Shown here one piece after another: positions 1 through 5,576 of a stretch of 14,182 nt of DNA. The stretch lies in the NCBI GenBank assembly GCA_964499695.1, contig CAZCMD010000128.1, positions 1 through 14,182 of the forward strand. Direction: 5' to 3'. The notes beneath the pieces are model-generated. The model had not been told where the DNA came from, ran no database searches, and was given only the letters and a program-made list of their open reading frames with translations. Numbering within the stretch: the first letter of the stretch is position 1; the number at the start of each line of letters is the position of its first letter. The translations under genes and the position numbers were made by a program. The stretch is from JAAZBV01 sp964499695 (GTDB lineage Bacteria > Desulfobacterota > DSM-4660 > Desulfatiglandales > HGW-15).

Positions 1-392
1 ACCTCCACCTTATCCACCCTGCCGGGGAAGATCTTCATGAAGGTCTCTGCATCCACCTTTAAACTGTCAGGGCTCAGGCAGTCCATCTGTCCGCAGCTTT
101 TACAGTAAAAATGGGGGTGGGGCCTGTGATGGTCATTTGGTGCAAGGCCGTAATAAAAGGCCCTGCCGCCCGTGCTTATGCGTTCTGCAACATGGTGGTC
201 AACCAGAAGATCAAGTATCCGGTATACTGTCACCTGGTTTATAGCGCCGGAGCGTTCAAGTATCTTATAAATATCAGCGGCTGAAAGAGGGAAGGGGCTG
301 CTACCGATCACTTCAAGAACAGCAATACGGTTTGAGCTGGCCTCAAGACCTGCCTTTAAAAGCATCTCTTCATAATTGCATTGATTACACAT
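1..392 (-). CDS. zur: Fur-family regulator, probable zinc uptake regulator Zur (3' end beyond window)
   Basis: Partial gene: 130 codons from ATG at 392 are visible, and the C-terminus lies beyond the left edge. The protein begins MCNQCNYEEM. It has a winged-helix DNA-binding domain at about residues 10-85, with a recognition-helix motif VTVYRILDLL at 54-63. The dimerisation domain starts with the metal-site motif HPHFYCKSCG (92-101), whose C97 and C100 would form half of the structural Cys4 zinc site. A weak AAGG lies 7 nt before the start. Fur-family proteins use bound metal to bind 7-1-7 inverted repeats. The gene lies downstream of znuB in the same direction, which makes zinc-responsive Zur far more likely than Fur or PerR; that assignment is from context. 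A gap of about 150 bp carrying a repeat separates it from znuB, so it may be co-transcribed or have its own promoter. Confidence 0.88.
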   Translation of the reverse strand, partial: MCNQCNYEEMLLKAGLEASSNRIAVLEVIGSSPFPLSAADIYKILERSGAINQVTVYRILDLLVDHHVAERISTGGRAFYYGLAPNDHHRPHPHFYCKSCGQMDCLSPDSLKVDAETFMKIFPGRVDKVE

Positions 393-420
393 AAGCTAAC
401 CTTTTTTAAAAATACTTTTT

Positions 421-520
421 TAACCACGGAGGACACGGAGAGCAAAGAGCTGAAAGCTAAAGGATCAAAGCTGAAGGTTAAAAACCTTTTTCCCTTTGAG
501 TACTTAGTGCTCTTTGCGGC
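421..520. repeat. Dispersed repeat remnant with inverted arms in the znuB-zur gap
   Basis: The gap between znuB and zur holds TAACCACGGAGGACACG (421-437), followed by GCAAAGAGC at 442-450. The exact reverse complement GCTCTTTGC is at 509-517. The intervening sequence is low complexity, with repeated CTGAA/AAAG units. A related 17-mer occurs inverted at 14123-14139. It resembles the short noncoding dispersed repeats common between genes in this group of bacteria. In RNA, the arms could form a 9-bp stem in the operon transcript. No coding signal was seen. Confidence 0.5.
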
Positions 521-542
521 GAATATTCCTGATTTAAAAAAA

Positions 543-1358
543 TTAAACCCTTAAGATAATCCTTACCCTGTCTATTATTAATGAAAATATAAATGCAATA
601 CCTGAAACCATTATAATAGATGCCCCTGATGTCAGGTCATATCTGTATGAGATCAGGAGACCTGTTACTGTAAAGACCGCGCCCAGCAACCCTGAAACAA
701 CCATCATCTGAAAAAGTGATTTGACATATTTTTCTGCAATGAACGGTGGTATGGTTAACAACGCTATTACAAGAATGAGCCCCACTATCTGTATGAGCAG
801 AACGATGGTTACTGCAAGCATCCCGATAAGTCCAAAATATAACCTTACAACAGGTACTCCCCTTGTTTTGGCAAACTCCTCATCATATGACATGGCAAGG
901 AGGTCCTTGTAAAAGAGCCTTGCAAGTATGGTTATAAGTATGGCTATTACGAACATAATATAGATGTCATTTCTGGTAACAGAAAGGATGCTGCCAAAGA
1001 GATAGCTCATAAGGTCAGCATTATAGCCGGGTGTTATATCTATCATGATTATGCCAAAGGCCATACCAATGGCCCAGATAACGCCGATTATGGTATCAGC
1101 GCGGTATTTTGCAGTATGACTCACCAGGGCCATAACCATTGAAGCAAGAAATGAAAAACCCATTGTGCTTGGGAGATAAGGCCATTTCAGATAGAATGCC
1201 AGCCCCACGCCCCCGTATGCTGCATGCGCTATACCGCCTGATAAAAAGACAATACGGTTCACAACCACAAGGGTGCCCATAATGCCGCAGATTACACTTG
1301 CTATAAGGCCGGCAATCAAGGCATTTTGTATGAAATCAAACTGAAGGGCTTCAAGCAT
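543..1358 (-). CDS. znuB: Zinc ABC transporter permease ZnuB
   Basis: This 271-residue, very hydrophobic protein belongs to the ABC-3 permease family (ZnuB/TroC/MntB). It would form the membrane channel that moves zinc from the ZnuA binding protein into the cytoplasm. About seven to eight membrane segments can be seen, for example residues 12-34, 62-80, 89-108, 131-148, 175-205, 218-238 and 245-263. The segment YDEEFAKTRGVPV (about 157-169) is in the cytoplasmic loop expected to contact the ATPase. The start ATG (1358-1356) overlaps the znuC stop by one base (TAATG) and has GAGG 7 nt upstream, so translation is coupled to znuC. Length and family features are normal. Specificity for zinc over manganese is inferred from the His-rich ZnuA and the Zur-like gene in the same cluster. 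Confidence 0.93.
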   Translation of the reverse strand: MLEALQFDFIQNALIAGLIASVICGIMGTLVVVNRIVFLSGGIAHAAYGGVGLAFYLKWPYLPSTMGFSFLASMVMALVSHTAKYRADTIIGVIWAIGMAFGIIMIDITPGYNADLMSYLFGSILSVTRNDIYIMFVIAILITILARLFYKDLLAMSYDEEFAKTRGVPVVRLYFGLIGMLAVTIVLLIQIVGLILVIALLTIPPFIAEKYVKSLFQMMVVSGLLGAVFTVTGLLISYRYDLTSGASIIMVSGIAFIFSLIIDRVRIILRV

Positions 1359-2134
1359 TAATTCACCTCATGTTTTTTTAGCACGCGATGGGGCAAGCCG
1401 TGGGCTATCAACTCTACAGGGCATGTTTCCCCTGTTGAACCCGCATACATATGCTCAAGCATCTCGCTGGTTATCTCTGCCTGGCTATGGTAAAAAAGCT
1501 GTTTGTTTACACAAGCCACAGATTTTACGTAATTGGAAATAAGAAGCAGGTCATGGCTTACAAGCAGGATAGTAATCTCATTATTAAGCTCCTTTAAGAG
1601 CCTGTAAAAATCGGCCTGCCCTTTTGCGTCAATGCTCGCTGTGGGCTCATCCAGTAGGAGCAGCTTTGGCCCGGAAACAAGGGCCCTTGCGATAAATATC
1701 CTCTGGCGCTGGCCTCCTGAAAGGGTGCCTATTTTTCTGTCGGCAAAATCAAGCATCTCCATGCGCTCAAGTGCCATTAATGCCTCTTTATTTTTTCCTT
1801 TAGTCTTTTTATCTGGCGGTGTCTCACTATTAAGCATACCCATGAGTACGATATCAAGGGCAGTGACAGGAAATGACCTGTTTATATGAACATTCTGCGG
1901 CACATACCCGATGGAACGCGATGCCTTTTGAGGGGGCTTTCCATCCACAAGGATTGTGCCTTTACCGGGTGTAAGGAGCCCGAGCATCAATTTGAGCAGG
2001 GTTGTTTTACCTCCGCCATTTGGCCCGATAATGGCGACAAAATCGCCATGAGGGATACTCAAATTAATGTCCTTGAGTACAGCCTCCTTTTCAAAGGAGA
2101 AATCACAATTATTTATTTCTACTATTGACATCAT
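1358..2134 (-). CDS. znuC: Zinc ABC transporter ATP-binding protein ZnuC
   Basis: This 258-residue ABC ATPase powers zinc import through ZnuB. Visible motifs are Walker A GPNGGGKT (37-44), the Q-loop Gln at 80, the signature LSGGQRQR (138-145), Walker B LLLLDEP (158-164) and the switch His in VSHD (H194). The C-terminal tail CPVELIAHGLPHRVLKKHE lies beyond the nucleotide-binding fold. It contains a Cys and several His residues, which could sense or bind metal; that is inference. Two adjacent ATG codons (2134 and 2131) could start it. An AAGG element overlapping the znuA stop codon lies 5-8 nt upstream and supports either. The gap to znuA is 7 bp and the overlap with znuB is 1 bp, so this is a tight operon. 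Confidence 0.94.
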   Translation of the reverse strand: MMSIVEINNCDFSFEKEAVLKDINLSIPHGDFVAIIGPNGGGKTTLLKLMLGLLTPGKGTILVDGKPPQKASRSIGYVPQNVHINRSFPVTALDIVLMGMLNSETPPDKKTKGKNKEALMALERMEMLDFADRKIGTLSGGQRQRIFIARALVSGPKLLLLDEPTASIDAKGQADFYRLLKELNNEITILLVSHDLLLISNYVKSVACVNKQLFYHSQAEITSEMLEHMYAGSTGETCPVELIAHGLPHRVLKKHEVN

Positions 2135-2141
2135 CTATACC

Positions 2142-3047
2142 TTATTTTAATGCAAACCTGAATTTATCCGCCACGTTACGCATATTGGCTAACCAGTCAT
2201 AGTCCATAGGGTCAGTGAAAATCACCTCGCCTTCAATCTCGTCGGCAACAGCCCTGGCACTTTTAGCGGAAAACTGAGGCTGTGCAAAGATAACCTTTAT
2301 TTTATTTTCTCTTGCATGCTCAATTAATTCCTTTAGCTGGGCTGGCTTGGGCTCTTTTCCCTCGATCTCAACAGGCACCTGCTCAAGATTGTAGGCATCT
2401 GCAAAGTAACCCCATGCAGGATGAAAGGATATAAACTGCATGCCGGATTTATTCTTGAAAACGGTTTTTAAGTCCGTATCAAGCTGTTCAATCTCCTTTA
2501 TGAAGTTAAAGTAGTTTGCCTCATACTGGCTTTTATGGGCCGGGTCGATTTCCCTCAATGCATTCATGATTGTTTCTGCCTGTATCTTTACAAGCGGTGG
2601 CGATAACCAGATATGTGGATCAAGCCCGTGATGTTCGTGATGGTCATTTGCATCCGTTTCATCTTCATGGTGATCAGAGCCTTCATGATTATGGGCCTTC
2701 ATGGGGATCTTTTCAATGCCCTTATCTATATGGACGACCTTTATCTGGGGATTATTTGAGATGATCCTGTCCAGATAGGTCTGTTCAAACTCTATCCCTA
2801 TGGCAAAATAGAGTTTTGCGCTTGATAGACTTACCATCTGCCTGGGCTTTGGCTCATATGTATGGGCATCAGCGCCTGGCGGTACCATAACCTTAACATC
2901 TACAAGTTCTCTACCTATCTGCTGCACAAAATACCTCTGAGGCTCTATGGTGACAAAGACTGTGAGCCTGTCAGATGCAATACTGATTGAACTTACATAC
3001 AGCAATAAGAATAATGAAAGATAGAATATCCTGTTTAATTGTTTCAA
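2142..3047 (-). CDS. znuA: Zinc ABC transporter periplasmic substrate-binding protein ZnuA
   Basis: This is a 301-residue cluster A-I metal-binding protein that captures periplasmic zinc for ZnuBC. From the chosen TTG start (3047), the N-terminus is a compact signal peptide, MKQLNRIFYLSLFLLL onward, with likely cleavage after SIA (residue 24). It has no lipobox Cys, which points to a soluble periplasmic protein in a diderm. Expected ligands are H62 (GADAHTYEP), H145 (DPHIWLSP), H209 (SFHPAWGY) and D279 (FTDP). A His/Asp/Glu-rich loop at 119-140, with about nine His, is typical of zinc-type ZnuA. The TTG start is preferred because AGGAGG sits 6 nt upstream. Upstream ATGs up to 3110 would add a basic extension and place the Shine-Dalgarno inside the gene. 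It is first in the znuACB-zur cluster. Confidence 0.93.
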   Translation of the reverse strand: MKQLNRIFYLSLFLLLYVSSISIASDRLTVFVTIEPQRYFVQQIGRELVDVKVMVPPGADAHTYEPKPRQMVSLSSAKLYFAIGIEFEQTYLDRIISNNPQIKVVHIDKGIEKIPMKAHNHEGSDHHEDETDANDHHEHHGLDPHIWLSPPLVKIQAETIMNALREIDPAHKSQYEANYFNFIKEIEQLDTDLKTVFKNKSGMQFISFHPAWGYFADAYNLEQVPVEIEGKEPKPAQLKELIEHARENKIKVIFAQPQFSAKSARAVADEIEGEVIFTDPMDYDWLANMRNVADKFRFALK

Positions 3048-3053
3048 ATTTAT

Positions 3054-3059
3054 CCTCCT
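3054..3059 (-). promoter_or_regulatory. Shine-Dalgarno AGGAGG fixing the znuA TTG start
   Basis: A perfect AGGAGG on the minus strand ends 6 nt before the TTG at 3047. The same bases would encode Arg-Arg if translation began at an upstream ATG. This site therefore decides the start codon. Confidence 0.8.
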
Positions 3060-3187
3060 GGTGAAAAACTTAACAGGTTTAAGGTTAATCATGCAATTCA
3101 TTATCATCAATTAAATTCTCTTTAAATCTATAAATAATATAATAAATCAATTTAAATTAATGTAAATAATGGAATAATTAATAATAT

Positions 3188-3216
3188 AATATGATGCAAC
3201 AATATTGCACTATCAA
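3188..3216 (-). promoter_or_regulatory. Candidate sigma-70 promoter of znuACB
   Basis: On the minus strand, a -35 TTGATA (3211-3216, 5 of 6 matches) is followed by a 17-bp spacer and a -10 CATATT (3188-3193, 4 of 6). Transcription would start near 3181, giving a leader of about 135 nt before the TTG start. The spacer holds the Zur-like palindrome. The surroundings are very AT-rich, so alternative -10 hexamers a few bases downstream are possible. Confidence 0.55.
3195..3209. promoter_or_regulatory. Probable Zur operator (7-1-7 inverted repeat)
   Basis: TGCAACAATATTGCA is an inverted repeat of the 7-1-7 type bound by Fur-family dimers, with six of seven pairs matching and outer arms TGCAA/TTGCA perfect. 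It fills the spacer between the candidate -35 and -10 of znuA, where a bound repressor would block RNA polymerase. Assignment to Zur rests on the zur-like gene at the end of the same cluster. Confidence 0.62.
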
Positions 3217-3282
3217 AAGAAAAGCAAGTGTTTTCAGAGTATCAAAAACACAAAGAAGGTGAGGTTAATGGCATTAAATAGC

Positions 3283-3343
3283 GTCATGTTTGACTCCATT
3301 ATGTCAGAATAATGTCAGTTTTTTTAAATGGTATAATATGACA
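3283..3343 (+). promoter_or_regulatory. Cluster of TGTCA/TGACA elements with a Pho-box-like direct repeat and extended -10
   Basis: Five copies of a TGTCA/TGAC-type core lie within 61 bp: the inverted pair GTCA-TGTT-TGAC (3283-3294), two direct copies exactly 11 bp apart in TGTCAGAATAATGTCAG (3302-3318), and inverted TGACA (3339-3343). Two TGTCA copies 11 bp apart are the layout of a PhoB box. A perfect extended -10, TGGTATAAT (3329-3337), follows 10-13 bp later and has no good -35, as expected for an activator-dependent promoter. The 13-bp gap from box to -10 is about 3 bp longer than in classical E. coli Pho promoters. The same cluster also lies about 75-135 bp upstream of the sigma-54 start, where enhancer-binding proteins usually sit. 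Which regulator binds is unknown. Confidence 0.5.
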
Positions 3344-3393
3344 GAAAACGATAACTAATTGAATAAACATAAAAAGTTAAAATATATCTCCTT

Positions 3394-3409
3394 TGGCACG
3401 CACATTGCT
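3394..3409 (+). promoter_or_regulatory. Sigma-54 (RpoN) promoter
   Basis: TGGCACGCACATTGCT matches the sigma-54 consensus TGGCACG-N4-TTGCW at every defined position, with correct -24/-12 spacing. Transcription would start near 3420. No protein-coding start follows before the intrinsic terminator at 3545-3578, so the natural product is a short untranslated RNA of about 160 nt. Confidence 0.82.
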
Positions 3410-3419
3410 ATATATAAGG

Positions 3420-3578
3420 TCATAATCAATAGGTGCTTCTCGGGTGCGCGTGAATCTTTTTTGACGTGCTACTCAATATATATAAAAATTTATTAAGAGA
3501 TTCGCACTCCTAAAATAACGGCTCTCTGGGAAGCAAATATTGATAAAAAAAAGGACATGTAAATGTCCTTTTTTTTTT
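3420..3578 (+). ncRNA. Putative structured small RNA driven by sigma-54, ending in an intrinsic terminator
   Basis: The start is placed from the sigma-54 element and the end from the terminator. The body folds by hand into a long rod. P1 pairs AUCAAUA (3425-3431) with 3538-3544. A 2x2 GG/AA internal loop follows. P2 pairs UGCUUCUC (3434-3441) with 3528-3535, with one G-U pair. P3 pairs GGGUGC (3442-3447) with 3504-3509. After a 4-nt bulge, P4 pairs GAAUCUUUU (3452-3460) with 3495-3503. An 18-nt unpaired strand (3510-3527) lies between P3 and P2 on the 3' side, and the AT-rich tip is 3461-3494. No open frame of note is present. It could be a trans-acting sRNA. It could also be a regulatory leader with an attenuator for the gene at 3686. 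The family was not recognised. Confidence 0.68.
3545..3578 (+). terminator. Strong intrinsic terminator, probably bidirectional
   Basis: The stem AAGGACAT (3551-3558) pairs with ATGTCCTT (3563-3570) around a GTAA loop. It is preceded by eight A and followed by a run of T to 3578. The A and T runs extend the helix and make it work in either direction. It closes the small-RNA unit and insulates the gene at 3686 from the promoters upstream. Confidence 0.9.
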
Positions 3579-3685
3579 GCCCTGAACCGGCTTTTTTTCA
3601 TTTCTGTGATTTTACTTGACTTACCCTGGTGGGTCTGCAAATTTACCTGCTTTATTTTTCATTTTATAGATGACAGGAAAATATA

Positions 3686-4852
3686 ATGATTGAAAATAAC
3701 GATGTGCACCGGCTTACATATAACGGAAAAAACATAACCATCCTCGGCACTGCCCATGTCTCACAGAAGAGTGTCGATCTGGTGCGTGAAATAATAGAGG
3801 CGGAAAAACCTGATACAGTCTGCATAGAGCTGTGTGATTCAAGATTTCAGGCAATGACCCAGAAACAGAAATGGCAGGATACAGACCTTTCCAAGATCAT
3901 TAAGGAAAAAAAGGCCACCCTGCTGTTAGCCAATTTCATGCTCGCCTCCATACAGAAAAAGATCGGTAAAAAACTGGGGATAAAGCCGGGTGAAGAGATG
4001 GCCCAGGCAATAAGGTCTGCTGAGACAAGCGGATCAACAATACATCTTGCTGACCGTGACATAAGGACTACACTATCAAGGGCATGGAAGGCAATAACCT
4101 TCTGGGAAAAAATGAAGCTCATGGCACAGTTTTCAGCATCTATTATAGGCGTTGATGACATAAGTGAAGAAGAGGTGGAAAAACTCAAGGATAAGGATAT
4201 GCTTGAGACCCTTCTATCAGAGATAGGTGAATCACAACCCAAACTGAAAACAATACTTATAGATGAAAGAGACAAATATCTTACTGAAAAGATCAGGACC
4301 GCCCCCGGTGAAAACATAGTAGCGGTTGTCGGTGCGGGCCATGTCCCGGGAATAAAGGCAGGGTGGGAATCCAGTATTGATTTAAATGAGCTGGATAAAA
4401 AACCTGAAAAGGGTCACTGGGGCACAATCATGGCATGGGGCATACCGGCTCTGATAGTGGCCCTTATAGTTGTAGGATTTTTTACGGGAGGGGTTGATGT
4501 AGGCAAAGAGATGCTCCTCTTCTGGCTCGTGGCAAATATCGTGTTTACCGCAATAGGCGCTGCACTTGCCTTTGCCCATCCGCTTACCATTATAGCAGCC
4601 GCTCTATCCTCACCCTTTACCTCTTTGCACCCGCTCATTTCCTCAGGCATGGTTGCAGGCGGTGTGCAAATTTTTATAAGCAAACCAAAGGTTAGGGATT
4701 TTGAGTCATTGCCTGATGATATTACCTCTGTCAAAGGCTTCTGGCACAACAAGATAACCAGGATACTACTTGTGTTTGCACTCACAAACCTGGGTACTTC
4801 CCTGGTTAATATTCTGTCGCTGATAATTTTACCTTTAAAGACTTTCTGGTAG
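3686..4852 (+). CDS. TraB/PrgY-family (TraB/GumN-like) membrane protein
   Basis: This 388-residue protein has an N-terminal TraB-type domain and a C-terminal membrane region. Conserved family motifs are GTAHVS (21-26), the acidic VCIELCDSRF (45-54), ADRDIRTT (122-129) and GAGHVPG (216-222). Hydrophobic segments lie at about 247-268, 277-298, 302-328 and 358-384. The family includes enterococcal PrgY/TraB, which shut down sex-pheromone activity, and is related to Tiki-like proteins proposed to be metalloproteases. The conserved Gly-His and Glu residues agree with that, but the substrate is unknown. AGGA lies 7-8 nt before the ATG. No clear promoter was found in the 107 bp after the terminator at 3578. 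A partial TTGACT at 3616-3621 lacks a good -10. The gene is monocistronic by context. Confidence 0.85.
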   Translation: MIENNDVHRLTYNGKNITILGTAHVSQKSVDLVREIIEAEKPDTVCIELCDSRFQAMTQKQKWQDTDLSKIIKEKKATLLLANFMLASIQKKIGKKLGIKPGEEMAQAIRSAETSGSTIHLADRDIRTTLSRAWKAITFWEKMKLMAQFSASIIGVDDISEEEVEKLKDKDMLETLLSEIGESQPKLKTILIDERDKYLTEKIRTAPGENIVAVVGAGHVPGIKAGWESSIDLNELDKKPEKGHWGTIMAWGIPALIVALIVVGFFTGGVDVGKEMLLFWLVANIVFTAIGAALAFAHPLTIIAAALSSPFTSLHPLISSGMVAGGVQIFISKPKVRDFESLPDDITSVKGFWHNKITRILLVFALTNLGTSLVNILSLIILPLKTFW

Positions 4853-4891
4853 GCAGACACTGGTCTAAAAACAATATAAATTTTTACCACA

Positions 4892-4917
4892 TAGAGACAA
4901 GGCATGCCTTGTCTCTA
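4892..4917. repeat. 26-bp perfect palindrome, dispersed-repeat type, between convergent genes
   Basis: The sequence from TAGAGACAAGGCA to its exact reverse complement forms a perfect 26-bp palindrome centred at 4904/4905, followed on the plus strand by CAGCTTTTTAC. It lies 40 bp after the TraB-family gene and overlaps the stop codon (4915-4917) of the minus-strand gene. It would fold into an almost loopless hairpin in both transcripts and probably acts as a bidirectional terminator or RNA stabiliser. The GTAGAGACAAGGCATG style is known from dispersed noncoding palindromes in several bacterial genomes. Confidence 0.75.
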
Positions 4918-5286
4918 CAGCTTTTTACATCTGATCAAACGCCCCAGTTCCCGGCTGCATTCAAAAATAGCAGGGTTAAATATATTCTCCACATGGTCAA
5001 AAAACATATGCTTGGCAAGTGTAAGCCTGTTCTCTTTTGATCCTGCCCTTTTCATCCTGTTGTCCCATGCATCGTGGATGGCTCGCAACTTTTCTTTTTC
5101 CGCTTCACTCCCGGCACTATCTATTACCTGATTTACAAGTCTTCTTTTTTCCTGTTCAAATGCAAACCTGTTACTCTTGAAAAGTTCATAAAGCCTTTCA
5201 TGTTCCTCAATGGCCTTTTCTTCGACTGTTTTCCGCTCTTCATCCCGGTTTAATTCCTTCAATATTATGTACTCCCTGTGTTTCAT
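4915..5286 (-). CDS. Small charged protein, DUF3135-like
   Basis: This is a 123-residue soluble, strongly charged, helical protein with no signal peptide or membrane segment. The middle part, LYELFKSNRFAFEQEKRRLV (33-52) and on through about residue 97, resembles the DUF3135 pattern of an 'ELF..NPEAFE..RRELI' helix followed by a Leu/Arg-rich helix. Function is unknown. The N-terminal 30 residues are rich in Glu, Lys and Arg and may form a coiled coil. ATG at 5286 is used as start; an in-frame TTG at 5289 is the alternative. Neither has a clear Shine-Dalgarno, because a hairpin occupies that place. The stop codon is part of the 26-bp palindrome. A strong sigma-70 promoter lies upstream. The family assignment is from memory of the pattern and is moderate. 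Confidence 0.65.
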   Translation of the reverse strand: MKHREYIILKELNRDEERKTVEEKAIEEHERLYELFKSNRFAFEQEKRRLVNQVIDSAGSEAEKEKLRAIHDAWDNRMKRAGSKENRLTLAKHMFFDHVENIFNPAIFECSRELGRLIRCKKL

Positions 5287-5288
5287 CA

Positions 5289-5312
5289 AACAGGAGATTT
5301 ATCATCCCTGTT
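5289..5312 (-). promoter_or_regulatory. Interrupted palindrome covering the ribosome-binding region of the DUF3135-like gene
   Basis: AACAGG (5289-5294) and CCTGTT (5307-5312) are perfect inverted arms. Inner GAT (5296-5298) also pairs with ATC (5304-5306), leaving a 5-base loop and one bulged base. It lies in the transcribed leader, directly before the start codon. It could be a translational control hairpin or an operator just downstream of the promoter. Confidence 0.5.
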
Positions 5313-5336
5313 AAATCCAAGTCATTTAAAAAATTT

Positions 5337-5364
5337 TTTATATGAAAAAACAAATTTATGTCAA
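5337..5364 (-). promoter_or_regulatory. Strong sigma-70 promoter of the DUF3135-like gene
   Basis: On the minus strand, a perfect -35 TTGACA (5359-5364) is followed by a 16-bp spacer and a -10 TATAAA (5337-5342, 5 of 6). The start would be near 5330, giving a leader of about 45 nt that contains the 5289-5312 hairpin. Confidence 0.7.
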
Positions 5365-5370
5365 CAGTAA

Positions 5371-5417
5371 ATACAACATCTTGAGATCGCCAGGCAATTT
5401 TGACCCTAATGTTGTAT
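5371..5417. promoter_or_regulatory. 9-bp inverted repeat between divergent promoters
   Basis: ATACAACAT (5371-5379) is exactly complementary to ATGTTGTAT (5409-5417), with a 29-bp spacer. It lies just upstream of the -35 of the minus-strand gene and upstream of the histidine kinase gene. Two half-sites about four helical turns apart would suit a looped or tetrameric regulator; this is inference. Confidence 0.4.
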
Positions 5418-5478
5418 GTTTCCGGTTTTATATTTACCGAACACTATTCCTGCATCTTTGGTGAATGTCAAAATTATA

Positions 5479-5506
5479 TTGATTGTTGATTCCATATATG
5501 AATAAT
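5479..5506 (+). promoter_or_regulatory. Candidate sigma-70 promoter of the histidine kinase gene
   Basis: A -35-like TTGATT (5479-5484, 4 of 6), a 16-bp spacer and AATAAT (5501-5506, 5 of 6) would start transcription near 5513, about 64 nt before the ATG. The region is AT-rich, so this is only the best candidate. A smaller inverted repeat CGGT-N9-ACCG lies upstream at 5423-5439. Confidence 0.38.
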
Positions 5507-5576
5507 TGCATTGATAAACGATCCCGGTCTTACCTTGGTTTTCATTAATATATGAGCCGGTCTCCAGAGGTAACAA

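Noticed and set aside
3091..3106. Second Fur/Zur box in TGCAATTCATTATCA upstream of znuA
   Set aside because: Only four of seven pairs match in the 7-1-7 layout; not better than chance in AT-rich DNA.
3261..3330. Small ORF from ATG 3287 in the znuA-TraB gap
   Set aside because: It ends after eight codons with no ribosome site.
3579..3597. Second terminator after the strong one (GCC-N7-GGC then T run)
   Set aside because: Only a 3-bp stem; too weak to claim.
3616..3644. Sigma-70 promoter for the TraB-family gene with TTGACT at 3616-3621
   Set aside because: The -10 at 16-18 bp spacing (AAATTT/AATTTA) matches only two of six positions.
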